From Nitrospirota bacterium (lineage in GTDB: Bacteria > Nitrospirota > Thermodesulfovibrionia > SZUA-242): a stretch of DNA of 64,000 nt. How positions within the stretch are numbered: the stretch's first letter is position 1; the number at the start of each line of letters is the position of its first letter. Below the pieces are notes generated by a model that worked only from the letters and a program-made list of their open reading frames with translations, ran no database searches and was not told the DNA's origin. Of this stretch, positions 44,461-55,273 are shown piece by piece. Where the stretch lies: NCBI GenBank assembly GCA_016212095.1, contig JACRHH010000015.1, positions 124,001-188,000 of the forward strand, given 5' to 3'. The translations under genes were made by a program, and so were the position numbers.

Positions 44461-45009
44461 TTATTGCGGCCTTGGAGGCGGCTTTCTGCGCGGTGGAGGC
44501 TGCGGCGGGCCGCCGCCTCTCGGCATTTTCGTAAGGTCAACCTGCGATGCGGTTATGCTCACGCGCTCAATACGCCCGTCGAGCGCATAGTCGAACCGGT
44601 AATTACCGGCGTTCATCAGGCCGATGATCCGCGTGAGCGCGCGCTCAAGAGGCTGATTGGCGAACTTCACGCTTACCGGGCGGGTTTCAAGCGTCGGATC
44701 GATGATGGTCGTGAACCCGGCAGCGGTTCCGATGTCGGTGAAGACCTCGACAGCCGGTATTTTTTTCAGCTCGACGGTGAGTATTCCCGCCTGATAGTTG
44801 ATAACCTTTACCGCCGAAACCGCATCCTGCGGAGCCAGAAGCGGCGGCGCGTCATCGATCGGCGGCGGCGCGCCGGGAATAACGGGAATAACCTGCACAC
44901 CCGGAGCTTGCGCGGGCGCTGGCTGTTCACCATGCGCCGACACCGGCAAAACGGCGAACGACAACGCAAGCGCCAGTGTGAAGCCACGTAAAGAAAGGGG
45001 AAGAGTCAT
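44461..45009 (-). CDS. Exported STN-domain protein (secretin/TonB short N-terminal domain)
   Basis: This 182-residue protein has a Sec signal peptide (about 1-27, ending VSAHG), a proline-rich linker ([17 protein letters not shown]), then an STN-like domain (about 65-150: [32 protein letters not shown]... with [21 protein letters not shown]). It ends in a Pro/Arg-rich tail. STN domains occur at the N-terminus of secretins and TonB receptors; here it stands alone with no barrel. It might be a periplasmic adaptor for an outer-membrane machine. No ribosome site is obvious and its partner is unknown. Confidence 0.75.
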   Translation of the reverse strand: MTLPLSLRGFTLALALSFAVLPVSAHGEQPAPAQAPGVQVIPVIPGAPPPIDDAPPLLAPQDAVSAVKVINYQAGILTVELKKIPAVEVFTDIGTAAGFTTIIDPTLETRPVSVKFANQPLERALTRIIGLMNAGNYRFDYALDGRIERVSITASQVDLTKMPRGGGPPQPPPRRKPPPRPQ

Positions 45010-45017
45010 TCGGTAGT

Positions 45018-45196
45018 CTAACTGCGGGCGGGAATGTCAGTCAATCGCGCCGAGCCGAAGGTTTCAATATTAAATGAGATTGCCGACTTCACATCGGCCA
45101 ATGCCTCATCGTATGAATCACCCTCGCCGATAACAACGCCTTTCAGACCGGGCGGATAGGCGATATATCCATCCGGATGCTTCTCGATAATGATTT

Positions 45197-45209
<13 letters not shown>
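45018..45209 (-). CDS. Lone HicB-like protein
   Basis: This 63-residue protein shows the HicB-type partial RNase-H fold: LKIIIEKHPDGYIAYPPGLKGVVIGEGDSYDEALADVKSAI. No HicA toxin is adjacent and there is no C-terminal DNA-binding domain. Its ATG overlaps the end of the BrnA-like antitoxin gene by 13 bases, making a three-gene chain BrnT-BrnA-HicB-like. It may be a leftover antitoxin or an added component of the BrnTA unit. Confidence 0.8.
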
Positions 45210-45713
<504 letters not shown>

Positions 45714-45935
45714 CTAATCCCTCAGCGGCCATTCGGCGTCTTCCTCGGTTCGGGCGTGGAAGCAGAAGCGATCCCATTCCACTTCCTTGAAAGATACCGG
45801 GCAGCGCAGTTTCATCTTGCGCTCGCCAAGGCCGATAACCTCCCAGTCGCCTCCGCGCGGGCCGCCCTCTATCCTTATCTTGTCGCCAACCGCAAACTCG
45901 CATGGCCTGAATATCGCAACCCTGTGTCCGCTCAT
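45714..45935 (-). CDS. Small hypothetical protein beside the glycosyltransferase
   Basis: This 73-residue soluble protein is not recognised. It has a beta-rich sequence with GDKIRIEGGPRGGDWEVIGLGERKMKLRCP, resembling a small SH3-like or KOW-like barrel, and a C-terminal FCFHARTEEDAEWPL. The start codon abuts the stop of the upstream glycosyltransferase gene, so the two are co-translated. No function is assigned. Confidence 0.65.
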   Translation of the reverse strand: MSGHRVAIFRPCEFAVGDKIRIEGGPRGGDWEVIGLGERKMKLRCPVSFKEVEWDRFCFHARTEEDAEWPLRD

Positions 45936-46892
45936 TTACGCGCCTCCATCCGCTGCATCGCTTTCAAGCACCAGTTTGGCGTGATATATCGGCTTGTTCT
46001 GGCTCTCGTGATATGTGCGCGCCAGCATTTCCGCAATCAGGCCCATGCCGATCATCTGAACGCCGATGATTATAAGCAGCACGCCAAGCAGAAGGAGCGG
46101 CCTGCCACCGATGTCCCTGCCTCGGAAAACCTTTTCGCAGGCCAGATAGAACGAGATCATGAAGCCGGTGAAGCCCGACAGAAGCCCTATAGGCCCGAAC
46201 GCCTGAATCGGCTTCGTGGAGTAGCTCTGGAGAAACTTCACGGTGATAAGATCGAGAAACACCTTGATTGTGCGCGATATTCCGTATTTCGACTTGCCGA
46301 ACCGGCGCGGATGATGCGTTGTCTCGATCTCGCGCACGCGCGCGCCAACGTGGCTTGCCACAGCCGGAATGAACCGGTGCATCTCACCATATAGATTGAT
46401 CTTTTTCACCACGTCGGCCCTGTACGCCTTGAGGCTGCATCCGTAGTCGTGCAGCCTCACGCCGGTCACTTTCGAAATCAGACGGTTTGCCATTATCGAC
46501 GGAAGCCGCCGCGATATGAACTTGTCCTTGCGGTTTTTGCGCCAGCCCGAAACGATGTCGCAATGTTCTATCTCGGCAAGGAGATTCGGAATGTCCTTCG
46601 GATCGTTCTGGAGATCGCCGTCCAGCGTGATGATGACGCCGCCCTTTGCCGCGTCGAAACCGGCGGCGAACGCGGCGGTCTGGCCGAAGTTGCGGCGGAA
46701 GCTTATGACCGCCACCTTTTTATCCTTCTCGTGAAGCGCGGTTATGAGATCGAGAGTGCTGTCGGTCGAGCCGTCGTCAACCAGAATCAGCTCGTAAGGC
46801 CGTCCGACGCCATCCATCACGCCTTTTACCGCTTCGTAAAGATGCGGAATGCTCTCCTCCTCGTTGTAGAGGGGAACAAGCACCGACACCAT
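45936..46892 (-). CDS. Family 2 glycosyltransferase, polyprenyl-phosphate type
   Basis: This 318-residue protein starts MVSVLVPLYNEEESIPHLYE and has DDGSTDSTLDL and the DGDLQNDP metal site of GT2 enzymes, a QTAAFAAGFDAA segment, and two C-terminal membrane helices. This is the build of ArnC/GtrB-like enzymes that load a sugar onto undecaprenyl or dolichyl phosphate. The start at 46892 is chosen by homology; no clear ribosome site is visible and a longer in-frame version overlaps the previous gene. Its product would be the donor for the PAP2-GT39 protein encoded just upstream. Confidence 0.92.
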   Translation of the reverse strand: MVSVLVPLYNEEESIPHLYEAVKGVMDGVGRPYELILVDDGSTDSTLDLITALHEKDKKVAVISFRRNFGQTAAFAAGFDAAKGGVIITLDGDLQNDPKDIPNLLAEIEHCDIVSGWRKNRKDKFISRRLPSIMANRLISKVTGVRLHDYGCSLKAYRADVVKKINLYGEMHRFIPAVASHVGARVREIETTHHPRRFGKSKYGISRTIKVFLDLITVKFLQSYSTKPIQAFGPIGLLSGFTGFMISFYLACEKVFRGRDIGGRPLLLLGVLLIIIGVQMIGMGLIAEMLARTYHESQNKPIYHAKLVLESDAADGGA

Positions 46893-46909
46893 CCGGTTAT
46901 CTATTGAAC

Positions 46910-48913
46910 CTAAAATGACTCTGCCTCCATCGGCGACATGCCCTTGAAGCCGTAACACCGGAATATAGTGAATTCCTGCATTATCGCGCCGTATTTCTCG
47001 ATTTTAACCTGCTCCGGCCCGCCGGTTTTCTCGAAGGCGGCTGCAATGTTTCGCGGCATCCTGTCGTCCGCCATTATAACAAAGATCGCGTCGCGGCCCT
47101 TGAAGCCGTAAAAGCCCGGCCAGATGTCATACTGGTTCATCCTGCGGTCTCCGGGCGCGCAGTATGTGGCCGGATTGCCCTTCATGTAGAACGCAAGCTC
47201 GCTCGCAGCCATGTAGCTGTCCGAAATGATGAACGTCGTCTCCGGCGAAGGCATCGACGCGAGCGCTTCGTCGGAGCGTTTTGCAAGCTCTTGCCAGCCG
47301 ATCAGCTTGTCCATTGTTGCGGCGCGCGCGGTAACCTTGTGCATGAGAAACGGGCTGTGAACAAGCAGCGTGAGCGCCAACGCCGGAACAAGCGCGGCGG
47401 CCCATGCCGCTTTTGCGCGTGATCCGCCATGCCACTTGCCGGCATAAAGCGCGAACATGACAAACAGCGCCGGATACGCCTCCATAGCCCAGTTGGCCTG
47501 CACCTTGCCAAAAAGGCTTTTTATCACGAAAAAGGCAAGTATCGGGATCGAAAACGAGAACAGAAACCGGCGGTTTCTGCCGCGTTCGATCCGGCGGCTG
47601 AAGGCTGCGACAAGCAGCATTGCCAGCAGAACCGGCGAGATAACGCCGATCTGCGACAGCACGAAACCGCCGAATTCTTCCAACGCCGACATAAAGCCAT
47701 TGCCGTTCTGCACCACATGATTCGCGCTATGCCGGAACGTCACCCAGTCGTGTCCGGCGTTCCAGGCGATCACCGGAATAAAGACGGCAAGCGCCACGGC
47801 TGCGGCTATCAAAGGCTCTTTGCGCCTGAGCCAATGCCTGTCATCCCCGCTTGCCGCCATGAAAACAATCGCTGCGGGCATGAACAAGGCCATGGTGAAT
47901 TTCGTGAGCAGACCAAGCCCGATTGTCAGCCCCAGCCATATCCAGTCGCTTGTCCGTCCGTCATCCGACATGGCCCGATGGAACAGAAACATGGCAATGC
48001 ACCAGAGCGCCATGAACGGCGGATCGATGGTCATTACAATGCCGTAAACAGAAAACAGGGGCGTTGCGTGAGGGAGCATAGCCGCTAGAAGCGCGGTCTT
48101 GCCGCTAACGCGCATTCTCATCGCAAGCCTGAATATGAAGACCGACATGACGATTGAACAGATCATCGCACCGGCGCGAATCGCAAGCTCGCCGTTTCCG
48201 CCGATGGCAGTCTGCGCCCGGATAAGCCACGCGATCATCGGCCCCTTGGTGTAGTAGCTCCAGTCGAGCCTCCGCGACCATTCCCAGTAATGCGCCTCGT
48301 CGCCCGACAGATCGAACGGCCCCCACAGCACCACAAGCACACGCATGATCGTGATGAGCGCAAGCGCATACCCAAGCACGAACGCGTCCGGCATCCGCTT
48401 TTCACGATCCTCAATATATGGCGACAGGCGCGAAACGCCGTATCCGGTCATTGTTCCAAGCAGGCCGCCAACCAGCACATCGCCCGGATAATGCGCTCCG
48501 ACGTAAACCCGCGAGAATGCCACAGCCGCAGCGACAGCCCACATCAGCGCGGCGGCGCGGTCGCGCCACAGAAACCAGACCGCTGCGATCGAGCCAAACG
48601 ACGTGGCCGCGTGATTGGAAGGCATCGAAAACGCCTTGCCGCATCCGGCCAGCACGCGGGCGTCGGCAAGGGCTCGGCATGGCCGCACGCGTCCGATGAA
48701 ATGCTTCAACTGGTTTCCGATCGCGTCGGCCAGCACCGCGGCGATAATCGCCATCAAAAGCACCCGCAGGGTTTTGCGCCAGTCGCGCGCGGCGTGAACC
48801 GCTATGAACGGGAGGGTGTAGTAGTACCAGTTATTGGTGAACGACGGCATGAACCCGTCCAAAAACGGGTTTGCGCATCCGTGATTTATTAGATAGAAAA
48901 GCCAGGTATCCAT
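46910..48913 (-). CDS. PAP2 phosphatase-GT39 glycosyltransferase fusion
   Basis: This 667-residue membrane protein combines two enzymes. Residues 1-165 form a PAP2 lipid phosphatase with K70-x6-R77-P78, PSNH (98-101) and SRVYVGAHYPGD with H141 and D145. From about 175 on is an ArnT/PMT-like GT39 enzyme with the acidic DEAHYW motif (205-210) and about ten membrane helices. The neighbouring GT2 would make a polyprenyl-phosphate sugar, the GT39 part would transfer it (probably to lipid A or another periplasmic acceptor), and the PAP2 part could dephosphorylate a lipid. The gene starts only a few bases from a palindromic repeat and has no ribosome site. Confidence 0.88.
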   Translation of the reverse strand: MDTWLFYLINHGCANPFLDGFMPSFTNNWYYYTLPFIAVHAARDWRKTLRVLLMAIIAAVLADAIGNQLKHFIGRVRPCRALADARVLAGCGKAFSMPSNHAATSFGSIAAVWFLWRDRAAALMWAVAAAVAFSRVYVGAHYPGDVLVGGLLGTMTGYGVSRLSPYIEDREKRMPDAFVLGYALALITIMRVLVVLWGPFDLSGDEAHYWEWSRRLDWSYYTKGPMIAWLIRAQTAIGGNGELAIRAGAMICSIVMSVFIFRLAMRMRVSGKTALLAAMLPHATPLFSVYGIVMTIDPPFMALWCIAMFLFHRAMSDDGRTSDWIWLGLTIGLGLLTKFTMALFMPAAIVFMAASGDDRHWLRRKEPLIAAAVALAVFIPVIAWNAGHDWVTFRHSANHVVQNGNGFMSALEEFGGFVLSQIGVISPVLLAMLLVAAFSRRIERGRNRRFLFSFSIPILAFFVIKSLFGKVQANWAMEAYPALFVMFALYAGKWHGGSRAKAAWAAALVPALALTLLVHSPFLMHKVTARAATMDKLIGWQELAKRSDEALASMPSPETTFIISDSYMAASELAFYMKGNPATYCAPGDRRMNQYDIWPGFYGFKGRDAIFVIMADDRMPRNIAAAFEKTGGPEQVKIEKYGAIMQEFTIFRCYGFKGMSPMEAESF

Positions 48914-48914
48914 T

Positions 48915-48950
48915 TTTTGTAGGGGCGGTTCGCGAACCGCCCCTACAAAA
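48915..48950. repeat. 36-bp perfect palindrome at the hisB stop codon
   Basis: The two arms are TTTTGTAGGGGCGGTTCG and its exact complement. The hisB stop TAG (48945-48943 on the minus strand) lies inside it, and the start codon of the PAP2-GT39 gene follows one base after its other end. It belongs with the palindrome at 7997-8069 in a dispersed repeat family. It could act as a terminator or block translation of the next gene. Confidence 0.85.
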
Positions 48951-49527
48951 TGCCCTTGGTAGACCGCACGCCTGTTATGCGCGGATCGTTCGTGACGGCA
49001 TCTCCCAAAGCCCGGCCAAAGCTCTTGAAGACAGCCTCGATAATATGGTGAATGTCGCGCCCGTAGTGCAGGATAACGTGCAGGTTCATGCCCGCGTGGC
49101 TGCTTGCGGCGCGGAAGAAGTCCTCGAAAAGCGAGGCGTCGAGGTCGCGGATCATGCCGGTGGGCTGCTCAACCTTGTAAACAAGATATGCCCGGCCCGA
49201 CAGATCGACAATCACCTGCGCCAGCGTTTCGTCCATCGGCGTTGTCGCGTCGCCGTAGCGCCTGATGCCGCGCTTGTCGCCAACCGAGTCGCGTATCGCC
49301 TGCCCCATCACAATTCCCATGTCTTCAACAAGATGATGGTAATCCACCTGCGTGTCGCCGGTTGCCTTCACCCTGAGGTCGAACAGCCCGTGCCGAGCCA
49401 TCAGCGTGAGCATGTGATCCAGAAACGGCACGCTGGTTTCAACCGAATACTTGCCTGTTCCGTCCAGATCGAGTTCCAGCTCGATGTCGGTCTCCTGCGT
49501 TGTGCGCTTGACTGTTGCCTTTCTCAT
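48943..49527 (-). CDS. hisB: Imidazoleglycerol-phosphate dehydratase
   Basis: HisB dehydrates imidazole glycerol phosphate in histidine synthesis. The 194-residue monofunctional form has the metal-binding repeats FLDHML...HGLFDL, DYHHLVEDMGIVMG and HAGMNLHVILHYGRDIHHIIEAVFK. ATGA overlaps the end of hisC. Its stop codon is supplied by a palindromic repeat. No further his genes follow in this direction. Confidence 0.97.
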   Translation of the reverse strand: MRKATVKRTTQETDIELELDLDGTGKYSVETSVPFLDHMLTLMARHGLFDLRVKATGDTQVDYHHLVEDMGIVMGQAIRDSVGDKRGIRRYGDATTPMDETLAQVIVDLSGRAYLVYKVEQPTGMIRDLDASLFEDFFRAASSHAGMNLHVILHYGRDIHHIIEAVFKSFGRALGDAVTNDPRITGVRSTKGIL

Positions 49528-50582
49528 ATAACCGCCCCCTTCAAGGCTTCAATAAATTCGGAGTTCTCCTCCGGACGCCCGACTGTCACGCGAAGACATC
49601 CGCCGACTGAGCTGTCGAGATTTCTCACCAGTATTCCGCGCTCAAGCAGGCGCGCGTAAACACCCGGCGCGTCGCCCACCCTGAACAGGATAAAGTTGGC
49701 GTCGGACGGGAACACCGTTACTCCGTTGACACCGGCCATTTCGGCAACCATTCTGTCGCGCCCTGCGGCAATCGATTCTATCGCACTGTTGATGCCGTCG
49801 AATTTCGAGAGCGCGCAAACAGCCGCCGCCTGCGACAGCGAGTTGATATTAAACGGAAGCCGGATCTTGTTCACCTCGCCGACTATTTCAGGCGATGCGG
49901 CCATGAAACCAAGCCGGAGCGCGGCAAGCCCGATCTTGCTCAAAGTGCGCAGGACAATCATCCGGGGGAAATCTGCAAGGCGCGGAATGAAACCATCGCC
50001 GCCCGCAAACGGCTGGTATGCCTCATCAACCACAACGATTCCGGAAGATGCCTCGCATATTTCAAGGATGCGCTCATCCAAAAAACGGTTGCCGGTTGGA
50101 TTGTTCGGCGACGCCAGAAATATCAGCTTCGGATTCGAGGCCGAAATCGCCTCCTTCATGCGCGCAACGTCGAGATCGAACCTTGCGTCGAGCGGAACCT
50201 CCACGCAACCGGCCCCAAGACCGCGCGCGATGATGCCGTACATCGAAAACGTGGGAACCGGATAGAGCACCGGCCCGCCGAATGTCGTTATCAGAAGCGA
50301 GATTATCTCGTCGGAACCGTTGCCCAAAAGCAGATTGTCCGGCGATAACCCGTGCATTCCGGCAAGTATTTTTTTAAGGGCCGAGGCGTCAGGATCGGGG
50401 TAGCGGTTAAGTTCGACCAAGCGCATGGCGTCCGCCACGACGTCTGCGTTGGCGGGCATGTACGGGCTTTCGTTTGCGTCGAGTTTGACGCGGCACGGAA
50501 TCTCCTTTGCCTCGTAGGCCCTGAGCGCGCGAACGTTCGGCAGCACAAGGGAAAAAACCGCATTGCTGGTATCGTTTTTCAC
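49524..50582 (-). CDS. hisC: Histidinol-phosphate aminotransferase
   Basis: HisC is the PLP transaminase of histidine synthesis. The 352-residue protein has LDANESPY near the start, GNGSDEII, ASPNNPTGN, VVDEAYQPF and the PLP lysine K216 in LRTLSKIGLAALRLG. It overlaps hisB by four bases. It lies divergent from the RDD-mreB operon, with a 136-base region between them holding promoters. Confidence 0.97.
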   Translation of the reverse strand: MKNDTSNAVFSLVLPNVRALRAYEAKEIPCRVKLDANESPYMPANADVVADAMRLVELNRYPDPDASALKKILAGMHGLSPDNLLLGNGSDEIISLLITTFGGPVLYPVPTFSMYGIIARGLGAGCVEVPLDARFDLDVARMKEAISASNPKLIFLASPNNPTGNRFLDERILEICEASSGIVVVDEAYQPFAGGDGFIPRLADFPRMIVLRTLSKIGLAALRLGFMAASPEIVGEVNKIRLPFNINSLSQAAAVCALSKFDGINSAIESIAAGRDRMVAEMAGVNGVTVFPSDANFILFRVGDAPGVYARLLERGILVRNLDSSVGGCLRVTVGRPEENSEFIEALKGAVI

Positions 50583-50639
50583 AGTCAGCGATTATAACAC
50601 AGCGCAAAACGCCACGCGTTTCAATAGACGCGCGGCCCG

Positions 50640-50668
50640 TTGCAATAAGCCCCGGCCTCTGGTAAAAT
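50640..50668 (+). promoter_or_regulatory. Sigma-70 promoter of the mreB operon
   Basis: TTGCAA (50640-50645) and TAAAAT (50663-50668) are separated by the ideal 17 bases, with the RDD gene starting 50 bases later. It would drive the RDD, mreB, mreC, mreD, PBP2 and rodA genes. A CCACGCGT/ACGCGCGG inverted repeat lies just upstream. Confidence 0.65.
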
Positions 50669-50718
50669 TCGCCAACTATTTGTTATTTCTTTCAATTTAA
50701 TGGTTATAGAGGCGGCTC

Positions 50719-52147
<1,429 letters not shown>

Positions 52148-52168
52148 CGGGCGGCAGAGGCGTAACCC

Positions 52169-52987
52169 ATGCGCGCGGTAACAAGACGCCGCGCCGTTCT
52201 GGCGGCTTTTCTTGTGGGCATGATCATGCTGATGACCCGTCAGTCGCGAACCGGCGGCTCCGGCGGTGGAACCGGCGGCGAAGGCTTCGGCATATTTTCT
52301 CCGTTCATGTCGGCAATCAATTACGTCTTCGACGGCACTGGCGACCTGATCCACGACTACCTTGCGGTTGTGGGCGCGAACAGGGAAAACCGCGAGCTTC
52401 GCAGCCGTCTTGCCAAGCTCGAACTCACGCAGCTTGGCTATGAGGAGATGATCGGGCAGAACCGGCGCATGAGGCTTCTTCTGGACTTGAAGGAAAAACT
52501 CTCATGCCCGGCAACCGCCGCCGAGGTTATCGGCGGAAGCCCCGCAGGCTGGTCGCGAACCATAACGATTGACAAGGGTTCCGCCGACGGTCTTGCCATA
52601 AACATGGCGGTCATGGGAAGCAAGGGACTGATAGGCCGCATATATGCCGTGGCATCGCATTCTGCGAAGGTTCTCCTGCTGGTCGATTCCAAGTCATCGG
52701 TGAGCGTCAGGTTTCGCAACTCGCGGGCCGAGAGCGTGATGCGCGGCGGCCCCACATGCGTTGCCGGTTCCATCGAGCGCGAAGTGGAGATCGGCGAGGA
52801 AGAGGAACTTATTACCTCAGGCGTTGACGAACTATATCCGGCAGGCATTCCGGTGGGCGTGGCTCATAACGCGCGGATTACCGAATCGGCGGTGTTTCAG
52901 GAGGCCGACGTAAAAACGCACGAGAGCTTCAACCGGATCGAAGAGGTTCTGGTGCTGCTTTCGGGCCGGGACTGCATTGTCAGATAA
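52169..52987 (+). CDS. mreC: Rod shape-determining protein MreC
   Basis: This 272-residue protein has one N-terminal membrane helix (about 7-22), a short coiled coil (GANRENRELRSRLAKLE) and the periplasmic MreC beta domains (VIGGSPAGWSRTITIDKGSADG; MGSKGLIGRIYAVASHSAKVLLL; ELITSGVDELYPAGIPVG). MreC links MreB to PBP2 and RodA. An AGAGGCG site precedes the ATG. Confidence 0.96.
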   Translation: MRAVTRRRAVLAAFLVGMIMLMTRQSRTGGSGGGTGGEGFGIFSPFMSAINYVFDGTGDLIHDYLAVVGANRENRELRSRLAKLELTQLGYEEMIGQNRRMRLLLDLKEKLSCPATAAEVIGGSPAGWSRTITIDKGSADGLAINMAVMGSKGLIGRIYAVASHSAKVLLLVDSKSSVSVRFRNSRAESVMRGGPTCVAGSIEREVEIGEEEELITSGVDELYPAGIPVGVAHNARITESAVFQEADVKTHESFNRIEEVLVLLSGRDCIVR

Positions 52988-53009
52988 CAATGTCCGATAG
53001 GCGCTATTC

Positions 53010-53480
53010 ATGATCGCTTTCGTCCGCTGGTGCGTTCTGCTTATGTTTGTCTTTGTGCTGCAGGTCAGAGTGCCGCTTCCGATCTGGTTCCGCCCGGCCT
53101 TTGTCCTGCTGGTGATATTCTTTCACAGCCTCCGTTTCGGCGAAACGAAAGGGCTTCTGCTTGGCGCGCTTGGGGGGCTGGCGCTGGATGTTTTCTCCGC
53201 CGGAATGATCGGCCCGCAGATATTGAGCAAGGGCGTCGTAGGCTATGTTTCTGCGTGGCTTCCGCGCCTCTTCTACCGGAAAACGCCTGTCACTCTTACA
53301 GTCTGCATCGCCATTGCGGCGCTGATCGACTGCGCGATTCTTCAGACGGTATTCAAGGCGTTCTCGCTTTCGTGGACAATCGAACCTCGTGATGTTCTGG
53401 GCCTGACGGTTGCCACAACGGCTGTCGGGGCCGTATTTTCATACATGTCATGGCAACGGGAATCAAGAGCGGGCGCGTAA
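53010..53480 (+). CDS. mreD: Rod shape-determining protein MreD
   Basis: This 156-residue membrane protein has about five hydrophobic helices and the MreD-typical FRPAFVLLVIFFHSLRFGETKGLLLGALGGLALDVF pattern (positions about 24-60). Sequence conservation in this family is low, so the call relies on position between mreC and PBP2 and on topology. It overlaps the PBP2 gene by 31 bases. Confidence 0.9.
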   Translation: MIAFVRWCVLLMFVFVLQVRVPLPIWFRPAFVLLVIFFHSLRFGETKGLLLGALGGLALDVFSAGMIGPQILSKGVVGYVSAWLPRLFYRKTPVTLTVCIAIAALIDCAILQTVFKAFSLSWTIEPRDVLGLTVATTAVGAVFSYMSWQRESRAGA

Positions 53481-55273
53481 CCGACACCACGGCATCGAGG
53501 GTTATTCTCGCCGTGATGGTAATCCTTTTCCTTGGATTCGCGCTCAGGCTGTGGCAGCTCCAGATGATCGAGGGCGACAAGTACCGCAAGCTTGCCGAGA
53601 GCAACCGCATTCATACCGTTAAGGTTCCTGCTCCGCGCGGCATCATCTACGACAGAAACGGCATTCCGCTTGTCCAGAACGTGCCGGCCTTCGACGTAAG
53701 CGTGACGCCGTCCGAGTTCCCGATGGAAAGCACGCCGCTTCTGGCCGCGCTTCTTTCGATGTCGTCGTCGGAGCTCGACCGCAAGATACGCGGCAGAAGC
53801 GTGAACCCGAACTATCCGGTGAAGGTGAAGCTGGACGTCACGCGAGAGGAGATTGCGAAGGTTGAGGCCCGCAAACTCGAACTGCCCGGCGTTGACATCC
53901 AGATGGAGGCCAGCCGGAAATATCTCTACGGCTCGCTTGGGGCGCATGTGCTTGGCTACCTTGGACGGTTGCGCCCGGATCAGGCCGACGACGAACGTTT
54001 TAAGGGCGTGCCGCCGGACAGCTTCGTGGGCCAGTGGGGGCTTGAGGCTGTCTTCGACGAATATCTGCGCGGAGTTCCAGGCGAGGAGATATACGAAGTG
54101 AACGCGCTGGGGCAGAAGATACGCCAGCTTGGACGAAAGCCGCCTGAGAAGGGAAACGACCTTCGCCTCACTCTGGACATGTATGCCCAGAAGGCGGCGG
54201 AGGATGCCTTCGACGAGGAGGACAAGGCGGGCGCCGCTGTTGCCATCGACCCGAACACCGGCGGAATTCTCGCCATGGTAAGCAGGCCGTCCTTCGATCC
54301 AAATCTCTTTGCAACCGGCATCAATCCGAAGGAATGGAAGGAGTTTATAAACGATCCGCGCAAGCCGATGTTCAACCGCGCCATCCAGTCGCAGTATCCG
54401 CCCGGCTCGACATTCAAGGTGGTTGTTGCGCTTGCGGCTCTGGCCAACGACCGGTTCAGCCCTGACAGCCGCGTGCATTGCTCCGGCGGCATTCCGTTTG
54501 GCGGCAGGACATTCCGCTGCTGGAAAAAGGGCGGCCACGGCTCCGTCGATTTAAGGCGGGCCATTGTTGAATCGTGCGACGTGTATTTCTACCAGACCGG
54601 CCTGAAACTCGGAATCGATCCGATAGCCGCGATGGCCGAATCCTTCGGCATGGGCGCGCCGCCGAAGGTGGGACTTGTGAAGGAGGCTTCCGGCATCGTG
54701 CCGTCGTCGGCATGGAAGATGAAGCGCATGAAGCAGCCGTGGTACGCCGGTGAAACACTTAGCTGCGCCATCGGGCAGGGCTATGTTTCGGCGTCGCCGT
54801 ATCAGATGGCCGAGGTTGCGGCTATTATTGGAAACGGCGGCACGCGCTGGAAGCCGTCATTCGTGAAGGGAACCACGCCGGAGGCCGCCGGTAAAATCAA
54901 TTTCGATCCGGCGGCGATCGGCCTTGTGCGCGACGCGATGCGCGGCGTGGTGGAGGAAGGCGGCGGCACGGCACACCGGGCCAAGTCGCAGATAACAACC
55001 GTTGCGGGCAAGACCGGCACGGCGCAGGTTGTGGGAAATGAGGCGCTGAAGTTCAAGAAGGCGGGCGCGCAGCTTGGGGATCACGGCTGGTTTATCGCAT
55101 TTTCGCCGGTTGAGAAGCCCGACATCGCCATTTCGGTCTTTGTGGAGCACGGCGGCCACGGCGGAAGCGTTGCGGCCCCGATCGCAAAATCGATGATCGA
55201 GGCGTTCAGGAACAGGGAAGTGCCTGAAAAGAAAAAGAGCGAAGAGGAAAAGATGGGGGCTGGCGGGGATTGA
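53450..55273 (+). CDS. mrdA: Penicillin-binding protein 2 (elongasome transpeptidase)
   Basis: PBP2 cross-links peptidoglycan during side-wall growth. The 607-residue protein has a membrane anchor (about 20-38), the PAPRGIIYDRNGIPLVQNVP pedestal motif, the active-site STFK (320-323; catalytic Ser320), an SxN-type site and the KTGT motif in GKTGTAQVV. The coding start overlaps mreD, and it overlaps rodA by four bases. The tail is rich in Glu and Lys. Confidence 0.97.
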   Translation: MATGIKSGRVTDTTASRVILAVMVILFLGFALRLWQLQMIEGDKYRKLAESNRIHTVKVPAPRGIIYDRNGIPLVQNVPAFDVSVTPSEFPMESTPLLAALLSMSSSELDRKIRGRSVNPNYPVKVKLDVTREEIAKVEARKLELPGVDIQMEASRKYLYGSLGAHVLGYLGRLRPDQADDERFKGVPPDSFVGQWGLEAVFDEYLRGVPGEEIYEVNALGQKIRQLGRKPPEKGNDLRLTLDMYAQKAAEDAFDEEDKAGAAVAIDPNTGGILAMVSRPSFDPNLFATGINPKEWKEFINDPRKPMFNRAIQSQYPPGSTFKVVVALAALANDRFSPDSRVHCSGGIPFGGRTFRCWKKGGHGSVDLRRAIVESCDVYFYQTGLKLGIDPIAAMAESFGMGAPPKVGLVKEASGIVPSSAWKMKRMKQPWYAGETLSCAIGQGYVSASPYQMAEVAAIIGNGGTRWKPSFVKGTTPEAAGKINFDPAAIGLVRDAMRGVVEEGGGTAHRAKSQITTVAGKTGTAQVVGNEALKFKKAGAQLGDHGWFIAFSPVEKPDIAISVFVEHGGHGGSVAAPIAKSMIEAFRNREVPEKKKSEEEKMGAGGD

